The notes: a model not told the origin generated them from the sequence alone. Positions 34,218-43,232 are shown, counted from the stretch's first letter. The stretch is 64,000 nt of DNA from an uncultured Bacteriovorax sp. (GCA_946480715.1 CAMLKK010000001.1:62001-126000), one strand, 5' to 3'. Numbers and translations: made by a program.

Positions 34218-35352
34218 AAACGAAGCATCCGAGATTTATCTCGATCATGCAGCTTCTTCTTTAATTCATCCGAAGGTGACTGAACACCTGTTTTCACTTT
34301 TTCAAAAGCAACTGGGTAATTCTGCTTCTATCCATCGCTCTGGCGTTCAGGCCAACCTTGTTTTAGAAACGGCCCGAAATCAACTGGCCAAAAAAATCGG
34401 TTGTTTGCCGGAGGAGATTTTTTTCACTTCCGGTGCAACTGAATCAAACAATCTGGTGCTTTTCGGGCTTGGCCTTTTAGCTTCGGATAAAAAAAGAAAT
34501 GAAATTATCATTTCCGCCATCGAGCATTCGAGCATTTCTAAATTAGCACCTCATCTAGAAGAAAGAGGTTTCACGGTTAAAATCGCTCCTGTTGATCGTG
34601 AAGGAAAAATTGATCTTTCACAGCTCGAAAAAATCATGACAGATAAAACTCTGCTGCTATCAGTGATTCATGCAAACAACGAAATCGGAACAGTTCAAAA
34701 TCTGTCAGCATTGGCAGAGCTTTGTAAAAAACATGGTGTACTACTTCACAGCGACGGTGCGCAGGCCTTTTGTAAAACGGAATTGCACTTTGAAAAAATG
34801 GGATTGGATTTTTACAGCCTCAGTGCACACAAAATTCATGGGCCCCGTGGCATCGGTGCAGTTGTTATCCGTAAAGGTCTTCCATTAGCTCCACTTTTAA
34901 TCGGAGGTGGGCAGGAAAGTGGACTGCGTTCGGGGACAGTAGCAGTTGAATTAATATCGGCAATGGCCTTTGCTTCATCACTCTTCACGATTGAACATTT
35001 AGAAAAAATGCGCAATCTCCAAAAGTATCTTTATCAAAAATTAAAAAATGTTTGCCCGGAATTGCGACTGAACGGAAGTCTGGAAAACCGTCTACCTTCC
35101 AATTTAAATGTTGCCTTCCCTGGCGTGCAGGGTAAATTCCTTCTGCAGAAGCTGGATCAAAAAGGAATCAGACTATCAGTTGGTTCAGCTTGCAACGCTA
35201 CAAAAAAAACGCCAAGCAATGTTCTATTATCGCTAGGTCAAAAAGATAATGAAGTTCTTGAGGCCATTCGAATTAGTTTTGGACTTGAGACTACGCAGTC
35301 CGAAATTGATCACTTTATTTCGGCCATAAAAGACATTCTCGCCATTCCTTGA
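34210..35352 (+). CDS. Cysteine desulfurase (NifS/IscS-type)
   Basis: PLP enzyme that takes sulfur from cysteine onto its own Cys. PLP Lys208 is in SLSAHKIHGP, His105 in AIEHSSI, and the active Cys328 in SVGSACNATKKTPS. Length (380 aa) is typical. No IscU, IscA or Fe-S scaffold gene lies nearby, so this copy is more likely dedicated to the adjacent PP-loop protein and TusA-like carrier than to general Fe-S assembly. Start codon lies inside the preceding gene. Confidence 0.94.
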   Translation: MNKNEASEIYLDHAASSLIHPKVTEHLFSLFQKQLGNSASIHRSGVQANLVLETARNQLAKKIGCLPEEIFFTSGATESNNLVLFGLGLLASDKKRNEIIISAIEHSSISKLAPHLEERGFTVKIAPVDREGKIDLSQLEKIMTDKTLLLSVIHANNEIGTVQNLSALAELCKKHGVLLHSDGAQAFCKTELHFEKMGLDFYSLSAHKIHGPRGIGAVVIRKGLPLAPLLIGGGQESGLRSGTVAVELISAMAFASSLFTIEHLEKMRNLQKYLYQKLKNVCPELRLNGSLENRLPSNLNVAFPGVQGKFLLQKLDQKGIRLSVGSACNATKKTPSNVLLSLGQKDNEVLEAIRISFGLETTQSEIDHFISAIKDILAIP

Positions 35353-35383
35353 GTTCAGGATTTTTCATTGCTAGCGTTGAGTG

Positions 35384-35875
35384 ATGAATCAAACAATTCA
35401 ACATCCACATTCTTTATCCACTCATTTTGGCATCAGCCTGATTATCGCCGTTCTACTACATAGTCTCATCGTTATAGGTTTTTATCGTTTTGAGCAAAAA
35501 GATTCTTCAACGAGAAAACAATTCGTCGGTTCACTTACTGGTGTGACTTTGAATTCTTCAGAGGCAATAGATGTTAATGGAATTCACGGGGATGGTACAG
35601 GTGCCGAAGTAGGGAATACAGGAATTATAGAATCCTATGGCACCACGATTTTGAAAAGAGCAGCACCGGGAAACGAAAGAGGAGAAGTTATTGTTCAGGT
35701 GAAAGTGACTCCAGATGGATTCTCCCAAGAACAAAAAATAGCTAAAAGTAGTGGGACGAAAATTTTAGATGATGAAGCATTGAAAATGGCCCGCGCCTGG
35801 AAATTTCATCAAAGAAGAAAATCAGCGGATTTGATTACAGTTGAAAAAAAAATTATTTTTGAATTTAAACCTTAG
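35384..35875 (+). CDS. TonB-like C-terminal domain protein
   Basis: Residues 10-31 form the membrane anchor (LIIAVLLHSLIVIGF). A Gly-rich short linker follows (GIHGDGTGAEVGNTG) in place of the usual long Pro-rich spacer. The C-terminal domain has GEVIVQVKVTPDG, ILDDEALKMARAWKF and the final strands of TonB/energy-transducer proteins. The in-frame GTG at 35381 is an alternative start. It is short for TonB and has no ExbB/ExbD neighbour, so it may be a TonB-domain protein of another envelope machine. Overlaps the receiver gene by 11 nt at the 3' end. Confidence 0.8.
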   Translation: MNQTIQHPHSLSTHFGISLIIAVLLHSLIVIGFYRFEQKDSSTRKQFVGSLTGVTLNSSEAIDVNGIHGDGTGAEVGNTGIIESYGTTILKRAAPGNERGEVIVQVKVTPDGFSQEQKIAKSSGTKILDDEALKMARAWKFHQRRKSADLITVEKKIIFEFKP

Positions 35876-36230
35876 CAGAGAGGGTTTGTTCAACGACAGA
35901 CAGGAGCACCTCGATATCCACTGGCTTCTTAATTTTTCGCTCTGGCGGATGATTCCGCGGGAACTGATCTCCACTTCCAGCAGACATAACAATGATAGGC
36001 GTCTTAGAAGGCCCGTAACGTCTCTCAAATTCATTTAAAAAAGCATGCCCTGTCATCACAGGCATGGAGAGATCCAGCATGATTAAATCGATTTGTGGGT
36101 TTAAGGCGTAAGTTTGTAGGGCCTTCAAACCGTTCTCGGCGGAGAGTACTTTATATCCTTCCATGTTGAGGAGGTCTTCAAGCCCAAGGCGTATGGATAA
36201 ATCATCTTCTACAATGAGAATTGTTTTCAT
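35865..36230 (-). CDS. Receiver-only response regulator (CheY-like)
   Basis: A 121-aa single receiver domain: acidic pair in VEDDLS, phosphoacceptor Asp in IMLDLSMPVM, Ser/Thr in VMSAGSG and Lys in KIKKPVD. No output domain. It could act on flagella, on an orphan kinase relay or by protein binding; the window holds three kinases without adjacent regulators. Divergent from the gene at 36364. Confidence 0.93.
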   Translation of the reverse strand: MKTILIVEDDLSIRLGLEDLLNMEGYKVLSAENGLKALQTYALNPQIDLIMLDLSMPVMTGHAFLNEFERRYGPSKTPIIVMSAGSGDQFPRNHPPERKIKKPVDIEVLLSVVEQTLSAKV

Positions 36231-36326
36231 AGCGCTAGTCTAGTCCCAACGTTGTCCAAATCCTAATGACGATTTCTTCATAAACTGTCGTCTGAAATTA
36301 GCGGGTTAGATGCCAGATCACTATGG

Positions 36327-36354
36327 TCAAGTTATTTAGCTATTTAGCCGATAA
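36327..36354 (+). promoter_or_regulatory. FliA (sigma-28)-like promoter before the papain-like protease unit
   Basis: TCAAGTTA, 12-bp spacer, then a perfect GCCGATAA (consensus TAAAGTTT-N11-GCCGATAA). The -10 ends 9 nt before the ATG at 36364, so the transcript would be nearly leaderless or the start is further on. Confidence 0.55.
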
Positions 36355-36363
36355 GTTGAGAGC

Positions 36364-36747
36364 ATGAAGTACCTTATTTATGGATTAGTCCATTTTGTGA
36401 TTTTTTCTTCGCAACCTGCGATGGCAGGTGAGAAGACACTTTTCAAAAAAAGTTACGAGGGACGTCCAGAACAATTACAGTTCTTTGATTTCGAAAAAAT
36501 GAGCGTTTCAAAAAAGTGTTCTCAATCTGGAAAGAAATGTTTAATGCTCGTTGATGATCGATTTAAAAATAAAAAGGATCTCAAAGAGACTGGTTATGCT
36601 GGAAATCCAGCATCACTTCTTTGCCAATCGATGAGTGGTAGCAGTCTTATCTTGGAAGATAAAAAGATGAATCAATATGATTACTGTGAAATCGCAGATG
36701 GAATTATTATTGATTCATGGGATCTAGTGAAGAGGTTTAAAAAATGA
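36364..36747 (+). CDS. Small exported protein of unknown function
   Basis: A 127-aa protein with a signal peptide (cleavage near AMA-GE) and four Cys residues in KKCSQSGKKC, LLCQS and YCEI positions, so probably disulfide-bonded. The ATG at 36364 is close behind a FliA-like -10. The stop overlaps the protease start (ATGA), so the two are co-expressed; a propeptide-like inhibitor or partner of the protease is possible but unproven. Confidence 0.8.
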   Translation: MKYLIYGLVHFVIFSSQPAMAGEKTLFKKSYEGRPEQLQFFDFEKMSVSKKCSQSGKKCLMLVDDRFKNKKDLKETGYAGNPASLLCQSMSGSSLILEDKKMNQYDYCEIADGIIIDSWDLVKRFKK

Positions 36748-37934
36748 AATATTTTTTACTCTTCTTGCTTCCATTAAATGTCTATGCAAATTCTCCCTAC
36801 CAAACAGCGGGCGGGGATTATCGTGATAGAGCAGGGACAGTCAGAGAGATTACTCCGAACACTCCCATTAAATCGCAAGATGGTATTGGTGTCTGTTATG
36901 GTTTTAGTTCGACAAGCTTGCTTGAGCACTATCGCTGTCGAGAACTTAATTTGAACTGTAAAAATCCTGGCGATCTCCTTTCGACATTAGATGTTTCGTC
37001 TCATCACCGAAATATGAGCATTCAAGATGGTGGAGAAACTTACAGAGTTTTAAATAGTATTGAACGCAAACTTCTGGTGGTTAAAGAAGAATGTGCTCAA
37101 TTTTCATCTCTCGTTCACAAGTTGCTCGATTCCAAAGGAAAAACTTATAGCTCGGAAGAAGGCGGTTGGAATTTTTTAACAGACAAATGGAATGAGTATA
37201 AAGGTCTGAACGCCTCTCGGAAAAGAAATGATTGTGTGAGTTGTTTAGCGGACGATATAAAAAACACACTCGTGACTGTGCAAACGCCGAAAGATCAGCT
37301 CGTAACTGCATTCAATACTGCTCGATCACTTGGCGAATTCATGTATAAAGCGCTGTTGCCTCTTCACTGTCTTGATGAAAGTAAAATGGCAAAAATTCCT
37401 CCATTCAAAGCGAAAACTTATCCAGAATATAAAGAGTCTCCAACCGTCGACAGCATAATGGGAAAAGTTGAATCACTCTTAAATGAAAACATCCCTTTAG
37501 AAATTGGAATTTGCACGGCCTACGCCAATCCTACTGGATGTATTGAAGGTCAAGGGCACTCTGTCGCACTTTTTGGTATTAAAGAAGTTTGTAGTCGCTC
37601 AACTGGTGATTGCAAAAAAATGGTTAAAATCAAAAACAGCTACGGTCAGTCATGGCAAAATCAAAACGATGATGGATGGGTGGATCTTAGAAATCTTGCT
37701 GAAGCTGGTCTACGTTTAGGTGATCATCACATTCTGAACTGGATTGAAAACCCTTCGCAGAAAACACCAAATATCCTTCCGAAACGAATGCCACCATCAC
37801 CAACGATAAATGTTGTTCCTTCTAATAATAATGTTCCACCGGCAGAATACAAAAACTATAAAGGAATTTGGAAGTGTCCGGGCGGCAGTTATCAGCAAGA
37901 GTATGTATCAGGATGTGTTCCGCTCAGACCTTAA
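36744..37934 (+). CDS. Exported papain-like (C1) cysteine protease
   Basis: Signal peptide to about residue 15. Oxyanion Gln45 in IKSQDGIGVCYGF, nucleophile Cys51, His272 in GQGHSVALFG, and Asn298 in IKNSYGQSW, the C1A layout. A large insertion (about residues 90-230) with more Cys residues separates the catalytic Cys and His regions. The C-terminal 55 residues are Pro-rich, ending in a small domain with CPGG and GCVP. Overlaps the preceding gene and, by 4 nt, the convergent lipoprotein gene. Likely secreted degradative enzyme. Confidence 0.88.
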   Translation: MKYFLLFLLPLNVYANSPYQTAGGDYRDRAGTVREITPNTPIKSQDGIGVCYGFSSTSLLEHYRCRELNLNCKNPGDLLSTLDVSSHHRNMSIQDGGETYRVLNSIERKLLVVKEECAQFSSLVHKLLDSKGKTYSSEEGGWNFLTDKWNEYKGLNASRKRNDCVSCLADDIKNTLVTVQTPKDQLVTAFNTARSLGEFMYKALLPLHCLDESKMAKIPPFKAKTYPEYKESPTVDSIMGKVESLLNENIPLEIGICTAYANPTGCIEGQGHSVALFGIKEVCSRSTGDCKKMVKIKNSYGQSWQNQNDDGWVDLRNLAEAGLRLGDHHILNWIENPSQKTPNILPKRMPPSPTINVVPSNNNVPPAEYKNYKGIWKCPGGSYQQEYVSGCVPLRP

Positions 37935-38308
37935 TCCCAGGCGAGAACTTGATATCCTTTATCTAACAAACACTGGTTGGTGAAATTCTTTTTGATGTCA
38001 CCAGCGCTAGTGGTTCTTCCCGTTCCGACACCAACACCGAGGCCAACTCCACTTCCACCAGTACCAAAACCGAACCCAACAGATCCACCAACAGTAGAGC
38101 CATAACCTGAATTGTTCGCAATTTTTTTACCTTCAGGTGTATTAAAATAATCTTCAGTTTTTTTCATGCACTCATTTATGTCGGCTTCGGCCTTCTCACT
38201 TCCTGCTTTATTGTAAGCTTCATTAGGATAAAGTTTTGGTCGAGTCTTAGAGGCGCAAGAACTTAGGGTGAATAATAAAAAACTTAAAAATAATATTTTT
38301 GTTTTCAT
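37931..38308 (-). CDS. Gly-rich small lipoprotein
   Basis: Lipobox LSSC near residue 18. The region about 72-100 is a run of Gly/Val/Ser/Thr repeats (GFGFGTGGSGVGLGVGVG), framed by charged parts; two further Cys occur in CMKK and CLLDKGY. A Gly-rich zipper-like stretch suggests membrane insertion or self-assembly, as in glycine-zipper lipoproteins. Function unknown. Convergent with the protease, 4-nt overlap. Confidence 0.8.
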   Translation of the reverse strand: MKTKILFLSFLLFTLSSCASKTRPKLYPNEAYNKAGSEKAEADINECMKKTEDYFNTPEGKKIANNSGYGSTVGGSVGFGFGTGGSGVGLGVGVGTGRTTSAGDIKKNFTNQCLLDKGYQVLAWD

Positions 38309-38359
38309 CTCCCTATAATATTAGAGGGAGTAGGTAAGAACAAAGACATGCGCAGTAAT

Positions 38360-39529
38360 TTACGAAGTGCGAATATTTTTAATAATGAGAGAGAGACAAC
38401 CGCCGATTAATCCCCAAAAAGCTGCACCAATTCCAAACAAACTCACTCCAGAAGCAGTGATAAAAAATGTGATAATTGCTGCTTCACGATCTGAATCATC
38501 TTTTAGAGATTGAGTTAAACTACTATTGATGGTGGTAAAAAGAGCAAGACCCGCAATGGCCATCACAAATTCTTTGGGAAAGGCCGAAAAAAATGTTGCG
38601 ACAACTCCGGAAAAAATTCCAATAAAAAGATAAATAACTCCAGAAGTAACGGCAGCAGTATATCTTTTATCCGGATCTGGATGCGCCTCAGGTCCCATGC
38701 AAATCGCCGCTGTCAAAGCAGAAAGATTTAAGGTGAAACCACCGAATGGAGCAATAAGCAGATTCGTTAGTCCAGAAATGGTGATGAGTTTTGAAATGGA
38801 AATTTTATATCCATGAGATTGTAGGACCGTTACACCCGTGAGGTTTTGCGAGGCCATTGTAACGACAAACAAGGGAAGACCTAAACTAATTGCGGCCTTT
38901 AAACTCCATTCTGGTTTAACAAAATGTGGTTCCAAAAATGCGCCTTTGATTTCGGGAAATATCAGCAGCCCTTCAAACCAATAAAGCATAATACCAGCAG
39001 CTAAAACAAAAACGATGCTTGATCTTGCTGAAAACCTACGGGCAAATAAATAAACAAGAAATAAAATTGAAGTGAGCACCAGCTGAGTCTTCATGGCCAC
39101 AAAAACATCAAGTGCGAAATGAAGAAGAACTCCAGCAAGCATGGCGCTTGAAAGAGCTGTTGGAATGCGGTTCATGACTTTTTCAAAGATTCCCGTAATT
39201 CCACTGAGCGTAATGAGAGTTGCTGAAAATAAAAAAGCTCCCATAATTTGAGGAAGAGTCAGTCCCTCCGCGCTTGTAATGAGAAGGGCGGCCCCTGCAG
39301 TAGACCAAGCATACATCGTTGGAATTTTACTTTTGAGAGAAAGGAAAATTCCTAAAAGTCCCATGGCCAGACAGAGAATTCCCAACCAAGAACTGGCTTC
39401 AGCGGGAGTGGCGCCTGAAGAAATGGCCGCTTGATAAACGATGATAGCTGAGCTCGAATAACCAACGAGTACTGATACAAGTCCTGCTGTAGCAGAAGAA
39501 AAAGAAAGGTCTTGGAAGAAGGTTTTCAT
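38360..39529 (-). CDS. BenE-type benzoate/H+ symporter family transporter
   Basis: A 389-aa membrane protein with about 11-12 hydrophobic segments. N-terminal LVGYSSSAIIVYQAA, SWLGILCLAMG, then AWSTAGAALL and ATLITLSGITGIFEKVMNRIP match the layout of the BenE family. The region around FGGFTLNLSALTAAICMG is also typical. No aromatic-acid catabolism gene is nearby, so the substrate could be a different organic acid. It abuts the chemoreceptor gene on the same strand (42-nt gap). Confidence 0.88.
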   Translation of the reverse strand: MKTFFQDLSFSSATAGLVSVLVGYSSSAIIVYQAAISSGATPAEASSWLGILCLAMGLLGIFLSLKSKIPTMYAWSTAGAALLITSAEGLTLPQIMGAFLFSATLITLSGITGIFEKVMNRIPTALSSAMLAGVLLHFALDVFVAMKTQLVLTSILFLVYLFARRFSARSSIVFVLAAGIMLYWFEGLLIFPEIKGAFLEPHFVKPEWSLKAAISLGLPLFVVTMASQNLTGVTVLQSHGYKISISKLITISGLTNLLIAPFGGFTLNLSALTAAICMGPEAHPDPDKRYTAAVTSGVIYLFIGIFSGVVATFFSAFPKEFVMAIAGLALFTTINSSLTQSLKDDSDREAAIITFFITASGVSLFGIGAAFWGLIGGCLSLIIKNIRTS

Positions 39530-39571
39530 TCTTCTATTAAAAATGAAAACCTTTAAGCTGTCAGCTTTTTA

Positions 39572-41128
39572 TCAGGCCGATTTACCGTAAATAATTTCTA
39601 GAAGTTTTGAGACGGCAACTTTGGTTTCTGTAGCCTGTGATTTTAATTCACGGGCGGCGAGAGAACATTTCTCTGTTGCTTCCACGTTGTGGGCAGTTCC
39701 CATTTCAATTTGTCCCAAAGCTTTATTGATTTCTTCCATTCCCACAGATTGCTCTTTAGCCGCTTCACTGATCTGATTATTCATCATAAGGAGATCATTG
39801 ATATCGAGACTAATTGTACCTAGTGCGTTTTTACAACTATCAGCATGCGTTCGTCCGTTGGTTACTTTAGATTCACCAAGAGACACAAACTTTTTTACGT
39901 TATCTGTACTGCTATCAACAATTTCTCTAACACGGGAATTACTTTTATCTAAAAGAACTTTAATTTCCTCAGCAGCTTTACCAGACATTGAGGAAAGTTT
40001 TGAAACTTCTTCTGCTACAACTGAGAATCCTTTACCTGCTTCACCAGCGCGTGCAGCTTCTACGGAAGCATTAAAGGCAAGAATCTTAGTTTGAAAAACG
40101 ATATCATTAATAACTTTAGTTTTCGTATTAATGCCTTCGATCAGTTGAATAATTTCTTTCAGCTCTGTATTGCTATATTCAACTTGCTGTTCAAGTTGAG
40201 CATTGGCATTTGTGATTTCTTGAATGGCATGTAGGAGATCATCAACAGCATTTTGTCCAGATTGGGTTGCTTCATGACTCTTTTTTACCTTGCTGCAACT
40301 TTCAGTCGTGTTATGTGAAGTTGTTTTAATCATGGAAGCAACTTGCGTAGCTGCCGCCACTGTTTCCTGGAGAGCACTTGCCTGTTGGTTAGTGCTTGAA
40401 GAAAGCCCTTGTGAAACATCGGCGACGTCTGCACTTTGTTGTTCTACTTTTGAAGAAGTTGAGTTTAATTTTTCAGCAATCTCAGAAAGTGTTTGGTTTA
40501 ATTTTTTGCTGAACAGAAGTAGTCCAATTGAAACTCCAATCATTGTCATTAAAGCAAACATAATCCCAAAGAATTCAGTTTTCTTAGCAATGGCCTCTGA
40601 GTTTTTTGTCCATTCTAAACTCGTATCTACAATATGGTCATCAAGCGATTTCAACTCTTTTTGATGAGCGCTAAACGTTTCATCCGCTTGATTAAGACGG
40701 AGTGAAGTGGCCGTCTGATCACCTTTATTAACCAGTGCGATGACTTCATTTGCAGCTTTTGTTACTTTTTTAGAGAGAGTCTGAACCTCAGCAAATTCTT
40801 TTTTCTCAGTTTCAGAGAAAAATCCTTTCGCCGCATACTCTTCTTCGATTTCGTGATAACGTTTGATATTTTTCTGGAACGTCTTGATAGTTTCTTCTTT
40901 AATTTTGTCATGAGAAATATTCAGCGTGACTTTATAAAGATCAGCACGAACTTGGGCCGCACGAGCGCGCATGCCAGAGATGTCACCAAGTTTTGGCACG
41001 CTCTGATCAACGAGCTTCGAATAACCAGCGCGCACATTATTGAGTCCCCAATAATTAACAGCTGAAATCGTTCCCAAACATGCACATAGAAGAATCAGTC
41101 CTATTAATAATTTTCTTTTTAAACTCAT
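39572..41128 (-). CDS. Methyl-accepting chemotaxis protein
   Basis: Transmembrane segments at about residues 6-26 and 189-210 enclose a four-helix-bundle periplasmic sensor domain (MCP-N-like, with [30 protein letters not shown]). The cytoplasmic part is a long coiled signalling domain with the conserved hairpin tip in [29 protein letters not shown] at 41128 is 7 nt behind GAGG; a TTG two codons earlier is less likely. A FliA-like promoter sits 34 nt upstream, as expected for a motility gene. Confidence 0.93.
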   Translation of the reverse strand: MSLKRKLLIGLILLCACLGTISAVNYWGLNNVRAGYSKLVDQSVPKLGDISGMRARAAQVRADLYKVTLNISHDKIKEETIKTFQKNIKRYHEIEEEYAAKGFFSETEKKEFAEVQTLSKKVTKAANEVIALVNKGDQTATSLRLNQADETFSAHQKELKSLDDHIVDTSLEWTKNSEAIAKKTEFFGIMFALMTMIGVSIGLLLFSKKLNQTLSEIAEKLNSTSSKVEQQSADVADVSQGLSSSTNQQASALQETVAAATQVASMIKTTSHNTTESCSKVKKSHEATQSGQNAVDDLLHAIQEITNANAQLEQQVEYSNTELKEIIQLIEGINTKTKVINDIVFQTKILAFNASVEAARAGEAGKGFSVVAEEVSKLSSMSGKAAEEIKVLLDKSNSRVREIVDSSTDNVKKFVSLGESKVTNGRTHADSCKNALGTISLDINDLLMMNNQISEAAKEQSVGMEEINKALGQIEMGTAHNVEATEKCSLAARELKSQATETKVAVSKLLEIIYGKSA

Positions 41129-41161
41129 GAACAAACCTCACTCTAAAGAATCACTAAGGAG

Positions 41162-41188
41162 TTATCGGAAAATTTTAATGAGATGTTA
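41162..41188 (-). promoter_or_regulatory. FliA (sigma-28)-like promoter of the chemoreceptor gene
   Basis: On the minus strand: TAACATCT, 11-bp spacer, TCCGATAA (7 of 8 to the -10 consensus GCCGATAA, 5 of 8 to the -35). It lies 34 nt upstream of the start of a motility gene. The rest of the 258-bp interval to 41392 holds no gene I can support. Confidence 0.55.
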
Positions 41189-41392
41189 CGTTGAATCCAT
41201 TAGTGATAAATTTTTCATAACTCGCATAAATTTAACCTTAAGATTGATAATTAGACTCAAATAGCAATGAAGTTGATTTCACGAACGTTGCGAAGCAAAT
41301 TTAAGAAGTCACAATTTGTTAGCTTTAAATATGGACAAAAGAAGTTTATAAACAATTACACACAATAAACGTTCCGTACCTTTTGAGTCTTT

Positions 41393-41689
41393 ATGAAAAG
41401 AAAAATTATCCTGATTGGATTATTGGCATCCACTAGTTCTGCTATCGCGTCTCTTCATCCACTTCCTGTCAGCTGCACTAAAATGAAAAACTCTTCGAGC
41501 TGTGTAGTATTTAACGAGTCTGCAAGAGTTCTTACGTGCGAAGTTCTCGTTCTCTCAGAATCAAATAAGGGTGAATTGAAGAGTCTTTTAAAAGACGTCA
41601 TTCTTCAGCCGCTTGAAACAGAAGTTCTGGAATTGAAGGCGGATAATGTCATCCATAGTAACGGTGAAGCTCACTGCAAATCGCTGTAG
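41393..41689 (+). CDS. Small exported Cys-containing protein, unknown
   Basis: A 98-aa protein with a signal peptide (to about residue 19). The mature part has four Cys (SCTKMKNSSSC.., LTCEV, HCKSL), consistent with two disulfides, and a beta-strand-like pattern (ILQPLETEVLEL). No clear ribosome site before the ATG. It precedes the lipoxygenase-like gene by 85 bp on the same strand, so it may share regulation. Family not recognised. Confidence 0.65.
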   Translation: MKRKIILIGLLASTSSAIASLHPLPVSCTKMKNSSSCVVFNESARVLTCEVLVLSESNKGELKSLLKDVILQPLETEVLELKADNVIHSNGEAHCKSL

Positions 41690-41774
41690 CAAATTAGTCG
41701 GAAACGTTTTTTACCATCTTTAAATAAATTTTATCTCCTTTAAAATAAGTTTATTCACTTATTGAGGAGAAACA

Positions 41775-43232
41775 ATGTCTACTGCCCGCAAATTTGAGCA
41801 ATTTGAACTTGAAGAAGAACTGAACGAACTTCCACCGGAAAGTTTTCTCTATAACCGTAGTGGGCCGTGGCCACAACCTTCGGCCAACCATCCATTAGGA
41901 GAGGTGCCGGCCGTCCTCCATCTTCCATTTTCAGAAACATTTAATTGGTGGATGAAAGTGGGATCTCGATATTTAAAGGATCTCGTCTTTTATACACCAC
42001 GAGCACTTTGGCAGGCCTGGGATTTTGGTGGTCTCAAAAAAATGTCTGATGAAGAATTCACTCATTACTTTTTTGAAAGTTGTTACGCGAAATATTTAAC
42101 AGACGAACTTTCATTCAATGTACGAAAAGTTTTTGGTTCTTATATTAATAAAAGCAAAAATTATTTCGTGGTGGATTTCACAGCAATGGAATTACTCAAT
42201 CCTGTTGGTGATCTTCATTGCGAAAAATCGATTACATTGTTTGAAGTTGAAGAAGATAAAGCACGCCCGGTTGCTATCAACCTTCGTGATTATGTTGTAG
42301 ATCCAACAGATGGAGATCTGTGGGAATTGGGAAAGTATGTGGCCATGCAAGGTGCCTCAAATCATATTAACGTTGCCGAACATCCTAAACTCCATTTTCC
42401 CATGGATGCCATTAATGCAGTCACAAAGACAGCTGTGCCGATGGATCACATTCTTTTTCAACTGCTGATTCCTCATTTTGAAATTACGTTGAAACTAAAT
42501 TATCAGGTTCTTAACAATCCAACTTCACTGCTTGAAAATAAATGGTGGATGATCTACGGACCATTTCCGGCGACGAGTGAAAGTTTAAGAGACTTAATGG
42601 TCGTTGGTTATTGCGGATTGAAAGGTAATCCGTCTTATCCAAAATATTCGTATCCATTGAATGGTCCGAAGAAAGTTCATTCTAGTTTTGGAAAATTTCA
42701 TGAAGCTTATTATCCAGCATATCTGGAATTTGCCAAAAATGTTCTCAAAGAAATTCCACGTGGTGATCATTACGTTACTCAATGGGCAAATTACATTCAC
42801 CAATTCATGCCTAGCTTTCCAGATGGTCAGGCCATCTGGGAGAGAGAAAATTTTGCAAAGGCCGTGGCCGTTTTATTATGGGATTTAACTTTAGGCCATG
42901 CGACTGATCACAAAACTTATTCCGAAATGCCAATTTACCACAATCCTATGAGGCTTAGAGTTCCTTCGCCGGAATACAAAAACCCAAATTTTAAATTAAA
43001 TTTAAAGAAGGCGGTTAGTCTCTTAGATCAGACAAAATGGATCATGGCGAATAGACTTTTTTATCAACCATGGAACATAAATAATCTGATGGAAGTAAAA
43101 TATGGATTTCAGCTTCCGGTTTTGAATGAGCATGTAAAGCAGTTTAAAAATAAAATGAGATCAATTGAAAAAACTCTTCCCACTCCAAATTATATGGCAG
43201 TGGATGAAATCCCTGTCAGTATTCAGTATTAA
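41775..43232 (+). CDS. Divergent lipoxygenase-like protein with altered metal site
   Basis: The segment LWELGKYVAMQGASNH.. to LIPHFEITLKLN aligns without gaps to the lipoxygenase helix that holds the first iron ligands (W..AK..V.....H....H....H..E and later H..LLIPH). Here His197 is kept, the second ligand position is Glu202 (followed by His203), and His207 matches the third conserved His of that helix. The later pair His375/His379 (GHATDH) matches the H..N/H ligands. The chain ends PVSIQY, two residues past the Ile position that is normally terminal. At 485 aa it lacks the N-terminal PLAT domain. Substrate unknown; fatty acid oxygenation is the default guess. GAGGAG before the ATG. Confidence 0.65.
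   Translation: MSTARKFEQFELEEELNELPPESFLYNRSGPWPQPSANHPLGEVPAVLHLPFSETFNWWMKVGSRYLKDLVFYTPRALWQAWDFGGLKKMSDEEFTHYFFESCYAKYLTDELSFNVRKVFGSYINKSKNYFVVDFTAMELLNPVGDLHCEKSITLFEVEEDKARPVAINLRDYVVDPTDGDLWELGKYVAMQGASNHINVAEHPKLHFPMDAINAVTKTAVPMDHILFQLLIPHFEITLKLNYQVLNNPTSLLENKWWMIYGPFPATSESLRDLMVVGYCGLKGNPSYPKYSYPLNGPKKVHSSFGKFHEAYYPAYLEFAKNVLKEIPRGDHYVTQWANYIHQFMPSFPDGQAIWERENFAKAVAVLLWDLTLGHATDHKTYSEMPIYHNPMRLRVPSPEYKNPNFKLNLKKAVSLLDQTKWIMANRLFYQPWNINNLMEVKYGFQLPVLNEHVKQFKNKMRSIEKTLPTPNYMAVDEIPVSIQY

Noticed and set aside
41135..41392. Possible small gene in the largest intergenic interval types (about 258 bp)
   Set aside because: No frame with a ribosome site; only the FliA-like promoter is convincing.
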